Positions 55,340-64,000 of a stretch of 64,000 nucleotides of DNA are shown one piece after another (positions within the stretch are counted from its first letter, which is position 1; each line of letters begins with the position of its first letter). A program made the position numbers and the translations under genes. The stretch spans positions 25,184 to 89,183 of the forward strand of contig JALETQ010000015.1 in the NCBI GenBank assembly GCA_022781445.1, given 5' to 3'. The notes beneath the pieces were generated by a model. That model searched no databases. It was not told where the DNA came from and saw nothing but the letters and a program-made list of their open reading frames with translations. The DNA is from Prevotella sp. GTDB lineage: Bacteria > Bacteroidota > Bacteroidia > Bacteroidales > Bacteroidaceae.

Positions 55340-57520
55340 TCAGTTTGCCAACTCGGAGAGAAACTTGATGCGGATGAGCCTGATTTCTTCCTCCGGATAG
55401 TCGCTTCCCAGCTCTTCCATCGCCACCTCGATGTCGTCGGTTTCGCTCTCTCTGAAGTACTCGTAGATATCTTCGATGTGGTCTTCGTCCATCACTTCGT
55501 CGAGGAAATAGTCGATGTTGAGCTTCGTTCCGCTGTAAACGATGGCTTCGATTTCGGTGAGCAGGTCGTCGAAGTCGATGCCTTGGGTGGCGGCAATGTC
55601 GTCGAGTGCTATCTGACGGTCGATGTTCTGAATGATTTTCACCTTGATGATGGACTTCTTGGCAACTGTTCTGACGCGGAGTTCTTCGGGGCGTTCGATG
55701 CCGTTTTCTTCACAGTGACGCTGTATGAGCCGGCAAAATTCGGTGCCATAGCGTTTGGCCTTGCCGGCACCCACGCCCTGAATGTTCTGCAATTCGTTGA
55801 GGTTGACGGGATACATCGTTGCCATCTGTTCGAGCGAAGGGTCTTGGAAGATGACGTAGGGCGGAATGTCGAGTTTGCGGGCCATGTCCTTGCGCAGCTC
55901 CTTGAGCATGGCATAGAGGGTCGGGTCGAGCGAAGTTCCCGATGCTTCGCATTCTTCTTCATCGTCGTCCTTGAAGGCTGTGTCCTCGACGATGGGGAAA
56001 GAGGTGGGGTTGTTCATGAATCTCTTGCCGGCAGCGGTGAGCTTCAGCAGTCCGTAATTTTCCACATCTTTCTTGATAAAGCCGGCCAGCAGTGCCTGGC
56101 GGATGACGGGATTCCAGATGTTTTCGTCTTCGTCTTCGCCCGAACCGAACGATTCGAGGAGGTGATGCTTGTGCGAAAGGATGTCTTCGGACTCGAAACC
56201 TTGCACGAAATGGATGACATATTCGGTGCGGAAGTTCTCCTTCAGGTCGGCGATGGCGTGAAGGATGATTTCCAAAGCCTTTTGTCCTTCGACCTTTTTC
56301 TTGGGGTGTCGACAGTTGTCACAGCATCCGCAGTTCTCCTGTGTGTACTCTTCTCCGAAGTAATGGAGGAGCATTTTGCGGCGACACACCGACGATTCGG
56401 CATAGGCTGCTGTCTCTTGCAGGAGCTGACGACCGATGTCTTGCTCGGAGATGGGCTTGCCTTCCATGAACTTCTCGAGTTTCTTGAGGTCTTTCTTCGA
56501 GTAGAAGGTGATACATTTTCCTTCGCCGCCGTCGCGTCCGGCACGCCCGGTTTCCTGATAATAACCCTCCAGACTCTTGGGAATGTCGTAGTGGATGACG
56601 AACCGCACGTCGGGTTTGTCGATGCCCATGCCGAACGCAATAGTGGCAACAATGACATCGATGGACTCCATGAGGAACTCGTCTTGGGTGCGGGAGCGTG
56701 TCGCCGAGTCTAGACCGGCGTGGTATGGTGCGGCTTTTATCTCGTTGGCGCAAAGTATCTGCGACAGTTCTTCGACCTTCTTGCGCGACAGACAATACAC
56801 GATACCGCTCTTTCCGGGATTCTGCTTGATGAATTTGATGATTTGACGGTCCACGTCGTTCATCTTCTGACGTACTTCATAGTAGAGGTTCGGACGGTTG
56901 AACGAACTCTTGAACTCCTTCGCGTCGACGATGCCGAGGCTCTTCTTGATGTCCGTTCTCACCTTGTCGGTGGCGGTGGCGGTGAGCGCAATGACGGGCG
57001 CATTGCCTATTTTCTGTATCGTCGGGCGTATGTTTCGGTATTCGGGGCGGAAGTCGTGTCCCCATTCCGAGATGCAATGGGCTTCGTCGATGGCATAGAA
57101 CGAGATGTGAACGGTCTTGAGAAATTCCACGTTCTCTTCCTTGTTGAGCGACTCGGGAGCCACGTAGAGAAGCTTGGTCTTGTGGTTCCGGATGTCGGTC
57201 CTGACCTGGTCGATGGCACTTTTGCTGAGCGACGAGTTGATGAAGTGGGCGACTCCCTCTTCTTCGCTCATGCCATTGATGACGTCAACTTGGTTTTTCA
57301 TCAGGGCGATGAGCGGGGATATGACGATGGCGGTACCTTCCATCAACAGCGAAGGAAGCTGATAGCAGAGCGATTTGCCGCCCCCGGTGGGCATGAGCAC
57401 AAAGGTATCGTTTCCTGCCAGCAGGTTTTCGACGATCGCTTCCTGGTCGCCTTTGAAGGTATCAAAGCCGAAAAACTTTTTGAGTTGTTGTGTGAGATTG
57501 ACGTCTTTTCCCATCATCAT
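55340..57520 (-). CDS. recQ: ATP-dependent DNA helicase RecQ
   Basis: RecQ is a 3'-5' helicase in recombinational repair. The 726-residue protein has motif I MPTGGGKSLCYQLP, the DEAH box YAIDEAHCISEWGHDFRPEY, VATIAFGMGIDKPDVRFVIH and QETGRAGRDGGEG, then the zinc-binding C-terminal region with CGCCDNCRHPKKK, a winged helix, an HRDC domain (about 525-600, LYAMLKELRKDMARKLDIPPYVIF) and an extra C-terminal helical domain of about 110 residues. It lies 59 bp after clpX on the same strand and ends at the terminator at 55220. Confidence 0.96.
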   Translation of the reverse strand: MMMGKDVNLTQQLKKFFGFDTFKGDQEAIVENLLAGNDTFVLMPTGGGKSLCYQLPSLLMEGTAIVISPLIALMKNQVDVINGMSEEEGVAHFINSSLSKSAIDQVRTDIRNHKTKLLYVAPESLNKEENVEFLKTVHISFYAIDEAHCISEWGHDFRPEYRNIRPTIQKIGNAPVIALTATATDKVRTDIKKSLGIVDAKEFKSSFNRPNLYYEVRQKMNDVDRQIIKFIKQNPGKSGIVYCLSRKKVEELSQILCANEIKAAPYHAGLDSATRSRTQDEFLMESIDVIVATIAFGMGIDKPDVRFVIHYDIPKSLEGYYQETGRAGRDGGEGKCITFYSKKDLKKLEKFMEGKPISEQDIGRQLLQETAAYAESSVCRRKMLLHYFGEEYTQENCGCCDNCRHPKKKVEGQKALEIILHAIADLKENFRTEYVIHFVQGFESEDILSHKHHLLESFGSGEDEDENIWNPVIRQALLAGFIKKDVENYGLLKLTAAGKRFMNNPTSFPIVEDTAFKDDDEEECEASGTSLDPTLYAMLKELRKDMARKLDIPPYVIFQDPSLEQMATMYPVNLNELQNIQGVGAGKAKRYGTEFCRLIQRHCEENGIERPEELRVRTVAKKSIIKVKIIQNIDRQIALDDIAATQGIDFDDLLTEIEAIVYSGTKLNIDYFLDEVMDEDHIEDIYEYFRESETDDIEVAMEELGSDYPEEEIRLIRIKFLSELAN

Positions 57521-57579
57521 TGGTGTATTTCCTCCGGTATTATTCGGTTGTCTTGGTCGCTTGTTGGTTTCGGAGTGTA

Positions 57580-58833
57580 TCAGAACATCTCCGGCAGTTT
57601 GGATTTATCGAGTTGTTCACGGGCATAATCGAGTGTCACGGTGAACGATTTCTTGCGTTTGGACGGCATTTCGAACATGGCATCCATCATGATCGATTCC
57701 ACGATGGAGCGCAATCCGCGTGCCCCGAGTTTGTATTCCACAGCCTTGTCGACGATGAAATCGTAGACATCTTCGTCGAACGACAGCTTGATGTTGTCCA
57801 TTTCGAAGAGCTTGGTGTACTGTTTGATGATCGAGTTTTTGGGCTCTTCGAGGATTTTCCGCAGTGCTTCGCGGTCGAGCGGGTTGAGATAGGTCAGGAT
57901 GGGAAGGCGTCCGATGATCTCGGGGATAAGCCCGAACGACTTCAAATCTTGCGGAACGATGTACTTCATGATGTCTTTCTTGTCGATGCTCCGAGTGTTT
58001 TGCACCGAGTTGTAGCCCACAACGTGGGTGTTCAGCCGCTGTGCTATCTTCCTTTCGATGCCGTCGAACGCACCGCCGCAGATGAAAAGGATGTTCCGGG
58101 TGTCCACATGCACATAGTCTTGGTCGGGGTGTTTGCGGCCGCCTTTGGGCGGAACGTTCACCACTGTGCCTTCGAGGAGTTTCAGAAGCCCCTGTTGTAC
58201 GCCTTCGCCGCTCACGTCCCGGGTGATACTCGGGTTGTCGCTCTTGCGTGCTATCTTGTCGATTTCGTCGATGAAGACGATGCCTCGCTGTGCGGCTTCG
58301 ACATCGTAGTCGCATACTTGCAGCAGTCTGCTGAGGATGCTTTCGACGTCTTCGCCCACATAACCTGCTTCGGTGAAGACCGTTGCATCGACGATGGTGA
58401 AGGGCACGTTGAGGAGTTGGGCGATGGTTCGTGCCAAAAGGGTCTTCCCGGTGCCAGTGCTTCCCACCATGATGATGTTGCTTTTCTCGATTTCCACGCC
58501 GTTCTCGTCGACGGGCTGCAACAGTCTTTTGTAGTGATTATACACAGCCACAGAGAGAAAACGCTTGGCTTCGTCCTGTCCGATGACGTATTGGTCGAGG
58601 TGTTCTTTGATGGCGGTGGGCTTGGGCACCTTGAATTTCTTCAGGTCTTGGAATGTCTTGTCGCCCTCCTTGTGCAGTCCTGTATGTTCGTTGGGGGTGA
58701 TATACCCGGCTTCGGTTGCTATTTCATAGGCCTGATTGATACAGGTTTCGCAGATATGTCCGTCATATCCGGAGACGAGGATGTTTGTTTCGTCTTCCGG
58801 TCTGCCACAGAAACTACATCTTTTCTTTTGCAT
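57580..58833 (-). CDS. clpX: ATP-dependent protease ATP-binding subunit ClpX
   Basis: ClpX is the AAA+ unfoldase that feeds substrates to ClpP. The 417-residue product has the N-terminal zinc-binding domain ([26 protein letters not shown]), Walker A GSTGTGKT (about residue 130), Walker [13 protein letters not shown], pore-loop [10 protein letters not shown], and the IGF-type loop region ([15 protein letters not shown] precedes). It begins 26 bp after the clpP stop, the standard clpP-clpX coupling. Confidence 0.98.
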   Translation of the reverse strand: MQKKRCSFCGRPEDETNILVSGYDGHICETCINQAYEIATEAGYITPNEHTGLHKEGDKTFQDLKKFKVPKPTAIKEHLDQYVIGQDEAKRFLSVAVYNHYKRLLQPVDENGVEIEKSNIIMVGSTGTGKTLLARTIAQLLNVPFTIVDATVFTEAGYVGEDVESILSRLLQVCDYDVEAAQRGIVFIDEIDKIARKSDNPSITRDVSGEGVQQGLLKLLEGTVVNVPPKGGRKHPDQDYVHVDTRNILFICGGAFDGIERKIAQRLNTHVVGYNSVQNTRSIDKKDIMKYIVPQDLKSFGLIPEIIGRLPILTYLNPLDREALRKILEEPKNSIIKQYTKLFEMDNIKLSFDEDVYDFIVDKAVEYKLGARGLRSIVESIMMDAMFEMPSKRKKSFTVTLDYAREQLDKSKLPEMF

Positions 58834-58859
58834 AAATGTCTGATTGCGTCACGGGATGT

Positions 58860-59525
58860 TTATTTTTTTCGGACCAACACGTTGTCGATCATTCCATATT
58901 CCTTGGCTTCTTCGGCATTCATCCAGTAGTTGCGGTCGGAGTCTTGCCAAACTTTTTCAAACGGAGTATGCGAGTGATCGGAAATGATGGTGTAGAGTTC
59001 TTTCTTGAATTTCATGATTTCCTTGGCTTCGATTTCGATGTCCGAAGCCTGTCCCTGCACGCCGCCGAGGGGCTGATGGATCATCACGCGGCTGTGTGTG
59101 AGTGCCGAGCGTTTGCCTTCCGTACCCGAAACGAGCAACACGGCAGCCATCGAAGCGGCCATGCCGGTACAGATGGTGGCAACGTCGCTCGAGATGAACT
59201 GCATGGTATCGTAGATGCCCAGTCCGGCCGTGACGCTTCCGCCGGGCGAGTTGATGTAAATGGAGATGTCTTTTCCGCTGTCTACACTGTCAAGATAGAG
59301 CAGCTGTGCCTGCAGGGTGTTGGCGGTGTAGTCGTCGATTTCGGTGCCGAGAAAGATGATTCTGTCCATCATCAGTCGCGAGAACACGTCCATCTGTGTC
59401 ACGTTGAGTTGTCTTTCCTCAAGGATGTAAGGGTTGAGATAACGGGCTTGAGCTTTCACGACGTCGTCGATGACGAGTCCGTTCATACCCAAATGCCGTG
59501 TGGCATATTTTCTGAAATCGTTCAT
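58860..59525 (-). CDS. clpP: ATP-dependent Clp protease proteolytic subunit
   Basis: ClpP is the serine protease ring. The ATG at 59525 (MNDFRKYATRHLGMNGLVIDD) gives 221 residues, the Bacteroidetes length. The catalytic Ser in GMAASMAAVLL (about residue 119), His in HSRVMIHQPLGG (about 144) and the Asp in the following helix region are intact. The open frame extends upstream past a promoter and inverted repeat and is rejected there. It heads the clpP-clpX-recQ operon. Confidence 0.97.
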   Translation of the reverse strand: MNDFRKYATRHLGMNGLVIDDVVKAQARYLNPYILEERQLNVTQMDVFSRLMMDRIIFLGTEIDDYTANTLQAQLLYLDSVDSGKDISIYINSPGGSVTAGLGIYDTMQFISSDVATICTGMAASMAAVLLVSGTEGKRSALTHSRVMIHQPLGGVQGQASDIEIEAKEIMKFKKELYTIISDHSHTPFEKVWQDSDRNYWMNAEEAKEYGMIDNVLVRKK

Positions 59526-59648
59526 GGTTCTGAAATTAAATTGATGTTTGTGGAAGGATGTCGGGACAGAAGAGATTCCTTTTCCTTCATTGATTTGTAT
59601 CTTCGTTTCCTCCCTGTGTGCTTTGAGGGGCTGGCTGATTATATAAAG

Positions 59649-59705
59649 AGGTATCGACTTCTTACTTTCACTTCTCATACAAAGTTAAGTAAAAAGTCGA
59701 TACCT
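59649..59705. repeat. 19-bp inverted repeat overlapping the clpP promoter
   Basis: AGGTATCGACTTCTTACTT (59649-59667) and AAGTAAAAAGTCGATACCT (59687-59705) are reverse complements with one mismatch. The right arm fills the -33/-7 spacer of the clpP promoter and the left arm lies in the leader. It may be an operator for a regulator, or the 3' hairpin of the tig transcript. Confidence 0.7.
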
Positions 59706-59711
59706 GCCAAA
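59680..59711 (-). promoter_or_regulatory. Promoter of clpP-clpX-recQ
   Basis: On the minus strand, TTTG (59711-59708), 20 bp, TAACTTTG (59687-59680), an exact consensus match. The leader to clpP is about 150 nt. Confidence 0.8.
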
Positions 59712-59744
59712 ATGTTGAAAGATTTTTTTTTGAAATCCTTCTTT

Positions 59745-61106
59745 TTAGCGTTCTGCCAATTTCTTGAAATCGTCGAACGAAACTTCTTTTTCTTTGATGC
59801 TGATTTGCTTTTTGGCATTTTCAACTACCATCATTTCGTAGGTTCTTTCGAGAATCTGGTTGGCTTGGTTCTCGTTTTTGAGCATATCTTTGGCATATTT
59901 CTCGATATATTCTTCGGGAATGTTGTTCATGCCGTATTGCGCAAACTGTTGTTGGGCGGCCATCTTGGCGGTGTTCATCACATCGTCATTATTGATTTTG
60001 AGACCCATGTCACTCGCCAACTTGTCTTTGATGAGCTGCCATTTGATGTCGTTGAGTGCCTCTTGGAAGTGTTTTTCGACGAAGTCATCTTCCTTGTCCT
60101 TGTTCTTTTGTTTCAAGAAACGCTTCAGCAGTTCTTCGGGGAGCTTGATGTCACCGGCCTTCTCTTCGAGATATTTGCGGAAATCCATCGTGAACAGGAA
60201 TTCGGAGTGGCTCTCGAACACTTTCGCGATGTCTTCTTTGATGAGCGAACGGAAGGTTTCCACATCGGCAACCTTCTTGTCGGCATACACTTGGTCGAAG
60301 AGTTCTTGGTTTACTTCGGCCTTGACGTGTCTTGAAATCTCGTTGATCGTGAATCTGAAGTCGGCGGTAACATCGGACACTTCTTCTTTTTTCATGTTCA
60401 GAAGCGAAGCCACCTCGGCATCATTGTCGGGATAGGCCTTCTTGGGATTGAAGACAATGACATCGTTGAGCTTGGCTTTGTCGAAGAGTTTCTGCTGTTC
60501 GTCCACCTTGATGTAGGTCGGCATGATGATGGCCGATTCCACTTTGATGCCGTCTTCCTTGACGTTTCCGTCGCCGTCCAGCTCCACGAGTTCGCCTTTG
60601 AGGAGGTCTTTGAGTTCGGGATCGTAGGTCTCGGCTTTGTCTTGGTGGCCGTAACGGTTTTGGTAATCCTCGATTTGTTGGTCAATCAGTTTGTCGTCTA
60701 CGGTGATTCTGTGCATCGTCACCTTGTCTTTCTTGTTGAGTTCGATGCCGATTTCGGGTGCAACGGCAATGTCAAACATGAACGTCTTGGGACCGTTTGT
60801 CTCGAGGTCTTGGGGTTCTTGTTTCTCCGAAGCCAAGGGTTCTCCGAGGATATGTATCTTGTTTTCTTGAAGATATTTGTTGATTTCTTCGCCAAGAATC
60901 TGATTGATTTCCTCCATTTTCACGGGAGTCTCGAATTGTTTGCGAACCATTCCCATAGGAACTTTGCCCGGTCTGAAGCCCGGAACGTTCACTCTTTTGC
61001 GATAATCTTTCAGTGATTTCTCCACTCTTTCTTTGTAGTCCGCCTCTTCTACGACGATGGTCATCAAACCATTGATTTTGTCGGGGGTTTCAAATGAGAT
61101 GTTCAT
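59745..61106 (-). CDS. tig: Trigger factor
   Basis: Trigger factor is the ribosome-bound chaperone for nascent chains. The ATG at 61106 (MNISFETPDKINGLMTIVVEEADYKERVEKSLKDYRKRVNVPGFRPGKVPMGMVRKQF) gives 453 residues with the ribosome-binding signature region VPGFRPGKVPMGM. The middle PPIase-like domain (about 150-245) looks divergent, and the C-terminal helical arms end in VEEKEVSFDDF-type sequence. In Bacteroidetes the family is commonly without an active FKBP domain. It precedes the clpP operon, the usual order. Confidence 0.95.
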   Translation of the reverse strand: MNISFETPDKINGLMTIVVEEADYKERVEKSLKDYRKRVNVPGFRPGKVPMGMVRKQFETPVKMEEINQILGEEINKYLQENKIHILGEPLASEKQEPQDLETNGPKTFMFDIAVAPEIGIELNKKDKVTMHRITVDDKLIDQQIEDYQNRYGHQDKAETYDPELKDLLKGELVELDGDGNVKEDGIKVESAIIMPTYIKVDEQQKLFDKAKLNDVIVFNPKKAYPDNDAEVASLLNMKKEEVSDVTADFRFTINEISRHVKAEVNQELFDQVYADKKVADVETFRSLIKEDIAKVFESHSEFLFTMDFRKYLEEKAGDIKLPEELLKRFLKQKNKDKEDDFVEKHFQEALNDIKWQLIKDKLASDMGLKINNDDVMNTAKMAAQQQFAQYGMNNIPEEYIEKYAKDMLKNENQANQILERTYEMMVVENAKKQISIKEKEVSFDDFKKLAER

Positions 61107-61157
61107 TGTTTCTTCTTGTGTTATATTTGATGTTTTATTGTTGGCACAAATGAACTG

Positions 61158-61165
61158 CAAAAGTA
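61158..61165 (-). promoter_or_regulatory. Promoter -7 box of tig
   Basis: TACTTTTG on the minus strand with a weak TTAG-like -33 about 20 bp upstream. The leader to the ATG at 61106 is about 48 nt. Confidence 0.6.
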
Positions 61166-61811
61166 GTTAAAATCGTCCTAACTACCTAATTGTATGGAGA
61201 AAAATTTGTTTTTTTAACCCAAATCAAATCTCCGGGACCGAACCGATTTTTGTCGGATGTCGAACGGATCGGCTGCCGTTTTTGTCGAAAACGCGACGGG
61301 CTGCGTCGGACGAGAACGGTGGGCAGGCTGCCGTCAGTCGGGCGGAAACGGTCGGGAAGCGTGGCCGTTCATGTCCGATACCTCCGGAACGATACCGAAC
61401 AAAGTCCGTGCCGGCTGCAGATTCCGGCCGCCGGATCGAAAGTCCGATGAGTACTAATGGTTATAAATTCCTATATTATTATTGTATATTCTGCGGGTAA
61501 GCTCCGCCCGAAGCCCTTTTTGCCGGATTGATGTGGTCGCCTTTCTCCCTTTGTCACACAATCATAACATCTTTGTTGCGCGTTTGCAACAACTATTTTC
61601 GACCTTTGCACGGTCAAAATCAAACCCTATGAAATCAAGAAAGATTACTTTCAGTAACGGTCGTCCGGCTGCGTTCGAGGCGTTCTTGTCGGATTGTGGA
61701 ACAGATTTTTTTTCGGAATTTTGCCGCTGCGACGGGCTGTGGCAAAACAAAACGACAGGTAAATTGTCGTCGAACGGACGAAAAAAGACGACAAATGTTT
61801 TGAAAACGAGG
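61166..61811. other. Spacer between tig and the porin gene
   Basis: About 650 bp lies between the divergent genes. The plus-strand frame of the porin is open back to 61482, but its codons encode a basic, low-complexity stretch without a signal peptide and are not credited. No convincing porin promoter or repeat array was found. Confidence 0.4.
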
Positions 61812-62876
61812 ATGACTCCGATCCAATGGTCTTATGTTCGATTGGCGTTCGGTACAGTTATGGCCGTGCTTCTGTGGTTAGGGTGTCCCGTGCCTGTGGC
61901 AGCGCAAGAGGGCAATACGGATCTGTTACCCACCATCCACGGCACCATCAGGGGCAAGTATGAGTACCAGCCTCAAGACAAAACCGGGCGGTTTGAGGTG
62001 CGTAATGCCCGTGTCAGTGTTGCAGGCAAAGTGGGGCCGGTGATGTCCTATAAGGCAGAGATAGACCTTTCGGACGAAGGAAAAATCAAGATGCTCGATG
62101 CCTTTGCCGCCGTCAAACCGTGGAAAACCCTCCAATTCACGCTCGGTCAGATGCGCGTTCCCTTCACCATCGATGCCCACCGTTCGCCCCACGCCCAGTA
62201 TTTTGCCAACCGTTCGTTCATGGTCAAGCAGGTTGGCAACGTGCGTGATGTGGGATTCACGGCAGGCTATACCTTCCAAGTGGGTTTCCCCATCATCGTC
62301 GAGGGTGGCTTGTTCAACGGAAGCGGTCTGACCAACCAAAAGGATTTCTGGTCCGATCGGCTCAATTTCTCGGTCAAGGGCAGCGCGTTCTTCCCCGGCG
62401 GCTTCAATCTTACCCTCAGCGCCATGCAGAGCCGTCCCGCCGAGGTGGCACTCATGCACTGGAATGCCGGTGCCTATTATCACGGCAAGGGTTGGCATGT
62501 GGAAGCCGAGTATCTGTTGAAGCATTATGAAGACCATGCTTTCAAGGATGTCCATTCGTTCAACTCGTTCGTGTGTTACGACATTCCGTTGCGCAAGGCT
62601 TTTTTTTCCAAGATTTCGCCGTTGGTGCGTTACGACTTCATGACCGACCACAGCGACGGCAAGTTCTACGAGGACAGCAGCCGTCCCGGCACGAAAAGCC
62701 TCGTCATCAACGACTATCGCCGTCATCGCATCACCGGAGGCGTTACGTTGAGTACTTGCCTTCCTTTCACTGCCGACATCCGAATCAACTACGAGAAGTA
62801 CTTTTATGGTGACGATGCCGTCGTCCTTCCCTCCGAGAAGGACAAGATTGTGGTCGAGCTGATGACTCGTTTCTAA
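61812..62876 (+). CDS. Phosphate-selective porin O/P-like outer-membrane protein
   Basis: The ATG at 61812 (MTPIQWSYVRLAFGTVMAVLLWLGCPVPVAAQ) gives 354 residues with a signal peptide cleaved after AAQ. The mature protein alternates amphipathic strands (IHGTIRGKYEYQPQDKTGRFEVRNARVSVAGKVGPVMSYKAEIDLSD, LQFTLGQMRVPFTID, GFTAGYTFQV) typical of the OprO/OprP porin family, and ends in VVELMTRF with a C-terminal Phe. It is somewhat shorter than Pseudomonas OprP. Anion or phosphate selectivity is not established for the Bacteroidetes members. An array (F) follows 158 bp downstream. Confidence 0.85.
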   Translation: MTPIQWSYVRLAFGTVMAVLLWLGCPVPVAAQEGNTDLLPTIHGTIRGKYEYQPQDKTGRFEVRNARVSVAGKVGPVMSYKAEIDLSDEGKIKMLDAFAAVKPWKTLQFTLGQMRVPFTIDAHRSPHAQYFANRSFMVKQVGNVRDVGFTAGYTFQVGFPIIVEGGLFNGSGLTNQKDFWSDRLNFSVKGSAFFPGGFNLTLSAMQSRPAEVALMHWNAGAYYHGKGWHVEAEYLLKHYEDHAFKDVHSFNSFVCYDIPLRKAFFSKISPLVRYDFMTDHSDGKFYEDSSRPGTKSLVINDYRRHRITGGVTLSTCLPFTADIRINYEKYFYGDDAVVLPSEKDKIVVELMTRF

Positions 62877-63034
62877 CCCTCGGCAGCCGTATTGCGCCAA
62901 GCGGTTCTGTTTCTTGCTGCCACGACGGCCGGCCGATGCGGAATCGCTTTTTGTGTGTTTCATAGTGCAGATGCAGGCAGGCATGTCCGGCATTCGGACA
63001 ATTCCGATTCGGGCTCTCGTGACCGACAAGGGGT

Positions 63035-63122
63035 AAAAGGGCAGGTTTTGGGAGATAAAAGCGGCCCTTTCGGAAGGCAAAACCTGCCCTTTTGCCCGAT
63101 GAAACCTGCCCTTTTGTCAAAC
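63035..63122 (+). repeat. 22-bp tandem array F (4 units)
   Basis: Units are 63035-63056, 63057-63078, 63079-63100 and 63101-63122. Unit 1 has AAAAGGGCAGGTTTTG and units 3 and 4 have the reverse CAAAACCTGCCCTTTTG type; unit 1 (63035-63050) pairs with 63078-63093 over 16 bp. It lies in the spacer downstream of the porin gene. Confidence 0.85.
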
Positions 63123-63484
63123 GAAGAAAAAGAATCGGTCTTGTGAAGGATGAACATGAAATTGTTGATTGCCGTTCGCGCATCTCGCGAAAGTGCGGAT
63201 GATGCAGGCATCGGGTCGCCGGACGATTGCCGTCATCAGCCATGCCTGTTGCCGGCCGGCAGCCTTTCGCTCGTCAATCGAACAAGACCAGGGCTGCCTC
63301 TGATAACCTTTGCGGCTGAAATGATGAATGGCCTGCAAGTGATGTTTTCTCGATGAAACCGTCGGTTTTTGAAAGTCCGACAGCCCATGAGGCAATGCCC
63401 GAAGGCTAAGATGTTGAGCTTGAAAGTGTAGCGCGGAAGGAGTATCGGACGGTAAAAAAAAGATGGAAAATTCAAAGGAAAATG

Positions 63485-63516
63485 TTTGGAACGACAGACC
63501 TATTTTTATACCTTTG
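63485..63516 (+). promoter_or_regulatory. Isolated consensus promoter in the gene-poor tail
   Basis: TTTG (63485-63488), 20 bp, TACCTTTG (63509-63516). No recognised gene follows; see the adjacent unit. Confidence 0.65.
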
Positions 63517-63943
63517 TACGCATATAGAAGCGGAATACGTATGAAGGCTTGTCGGGTTTGTCCGAATGAACGCAGATAAGGTAAATTCCACTAAAACGAT
63601 TCCGCAATCGAAGAATTTTGCGAGGCATGACATAAAGCCTGTCCTTATCGTTCGGTCAATCAGCGTTGACCGGACCGGGATGAATGATGTCTGTTTTCTG
63701 CCTTGCAAATAACAGGATGACAGGTCGATGGGACTGAAGTTTACCTTCTCGGCCATACCACAAACACCACTAAAAGTACCAATGCTGTCGCTTTCCGTGA
63801 GGATGGCGGGCATGTTCACTCCCGGTCTTGTTGATTCTGTCATCCGTTCGATTCCTATGAACCTGAGTTCGGGATAAGTTCCCCTTATCTTCTGTTCTTG
63901 ACGTAAGGATACAAATCCCTTATCCCTGCCAATTGGCAGGGAT
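63517..63943 (+). other. Possible short transcription unit with two small frames and a terminal palindrome
   Basis: After the promoter at 63485, two short plus-strand frames occur: 63566-63712 (48 codons, starting MNADKVNSTK) and 63728-63877 (49 codons, starting MGLKFTFSAI). Neither is recognised. The unit is followed by a perfect 22-bp palindrome (63922-63943; half-site ATCCCTGCCAA). Base composition is visibly lower in GC than the rest of the window. It could be a small RNA, a remnant of a mobile element, or chance. Confidence 0.3.
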
Positions 63944-64000
63944 GACTTTCTTGTCCATACAATCCTGCTTCGGCTATGTTATAAAATGGTCAGCAGGCCG

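Noticed and set aside
61482..61811. An N-terminal extension of the porin from an upstream start
   Set aside because: The extra 110 residues lack a signal peptide and would place the real one internally.
63472..63843. Minus-strand frame of 123 codons in the tail as a gene
   Set aside because: No motif, no promoter on that strand, and it is opposite the plus-strand promoter and small frames; coding status cannot be supported.

Overview
The window looks like a piece of a Bacteroidales chromosome, most likely a Prevotella-type organism with GC slightly above half. Four things point that way: many promoters fit the Bacteroidetes pattern TTTG-N19/20-TAnnTTTG; Shine-Dalgarno sites are weak; several families are Bacteroidetes-typical (DUF6621, DUF2851, DUF4271, GH97, BspA-like leucine-rich repeats, carboxynorspermidine synthase); and the local gene orders (yceD-rpmF-fabH-era-der, hemD-rnpA-yidD-tyrS, lysS-gpsA-pgi, tig-clpP-clpX-recQ) are those of this group. 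No rRNA, prophage, conjugative element, CRISPR array or complete insertion sequence was recognised. About 50 protein genes and one tRNA (Gln, TTG) are supported.

Layout. 0-8.4 kb, minus strand: recA, a carboxynorspermidine synthase-like gene, a DUF6621 gene with a seemingly leaderless start, then (read right to left) yceD/DUF177, rpmF, fabH, era, der and a small lipoprotein. 8.5-17 kb: a Bax-inhibitor-1 membrane protein behind a long leader, a secreted TraB/GumN-like protein, a small outer-membrane barrel, a large Dna2-like nuclease-helicase and a YihY-type membrane protein. 17.4-26.4 kb, plus strand: an alpha-glucan cluster of DPE2-type 4-alpha-glucanotransferase, GH97 alpha-glucosidase, secreted type I pullulanase and SusA-like amylase, without SusC/SusD or a regulator in the window. 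26.5-32.5 kb: a BspA-like protein, then a secreted GH18 enzyme and an M6 metalloprotease in tandem on the minus strand. 32.7-43 kb, minus: dusB, dprA, a thioesterase, DUF2851, tRNA-Gln, tyrS, yidD, rnpA, hemD-like, DUF4271, metK. 44-52.9 kb: lysS, gpsA, pgi and a HAD phosphatase, two lipoproteins, aroQ and a XerC/D recombinase. 53-61 kb, minus: an ABC-type ATPase + DUF4435 pair resembling the PARIS defence architecture, then recQ, clpX, clpP, tig. 61-64 kb: a phosphate-selective-porin-like barrel and a gene-poor tail.

The most striking non-genic signal is a family of seven intergenic arrays, each of four tandem 22-bp units (88 bp), at about 17.1, 28.5, 37.2, 43.7, 47.2, 51.2 and 63.1 kb. Each unit is an A-tract, about seven GC-rich bases, a T-tract and a linker, so A/T tracts recur about every 11 bp, one helical turn. 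The central GC block varies and occurs in both orientations. Five arrays (17.1, 28.5, 47.2, 51.2 and 63.1 kb) lie just 3' of protein genes; the 37.2 kb array lies between a tRNA gene and the next gene, and the 43.7 kb array lies in the divergent metK/lysS spacer. Other leads are the PARIS-like pair, a 19-bp inverted repeat over the clpP promoter, long leaders before the Bax-inhibitor, metK and lysS genes, a catabolite-operator-like sequence shared by the malQ and bspA promoter regions, and a promoter with a short palindrome-ended unit at 63.5-63.9 kb.

All calls come from reading the sequence and translations; no database search was run. Promoter, operator and terminator calls are pattern matches.
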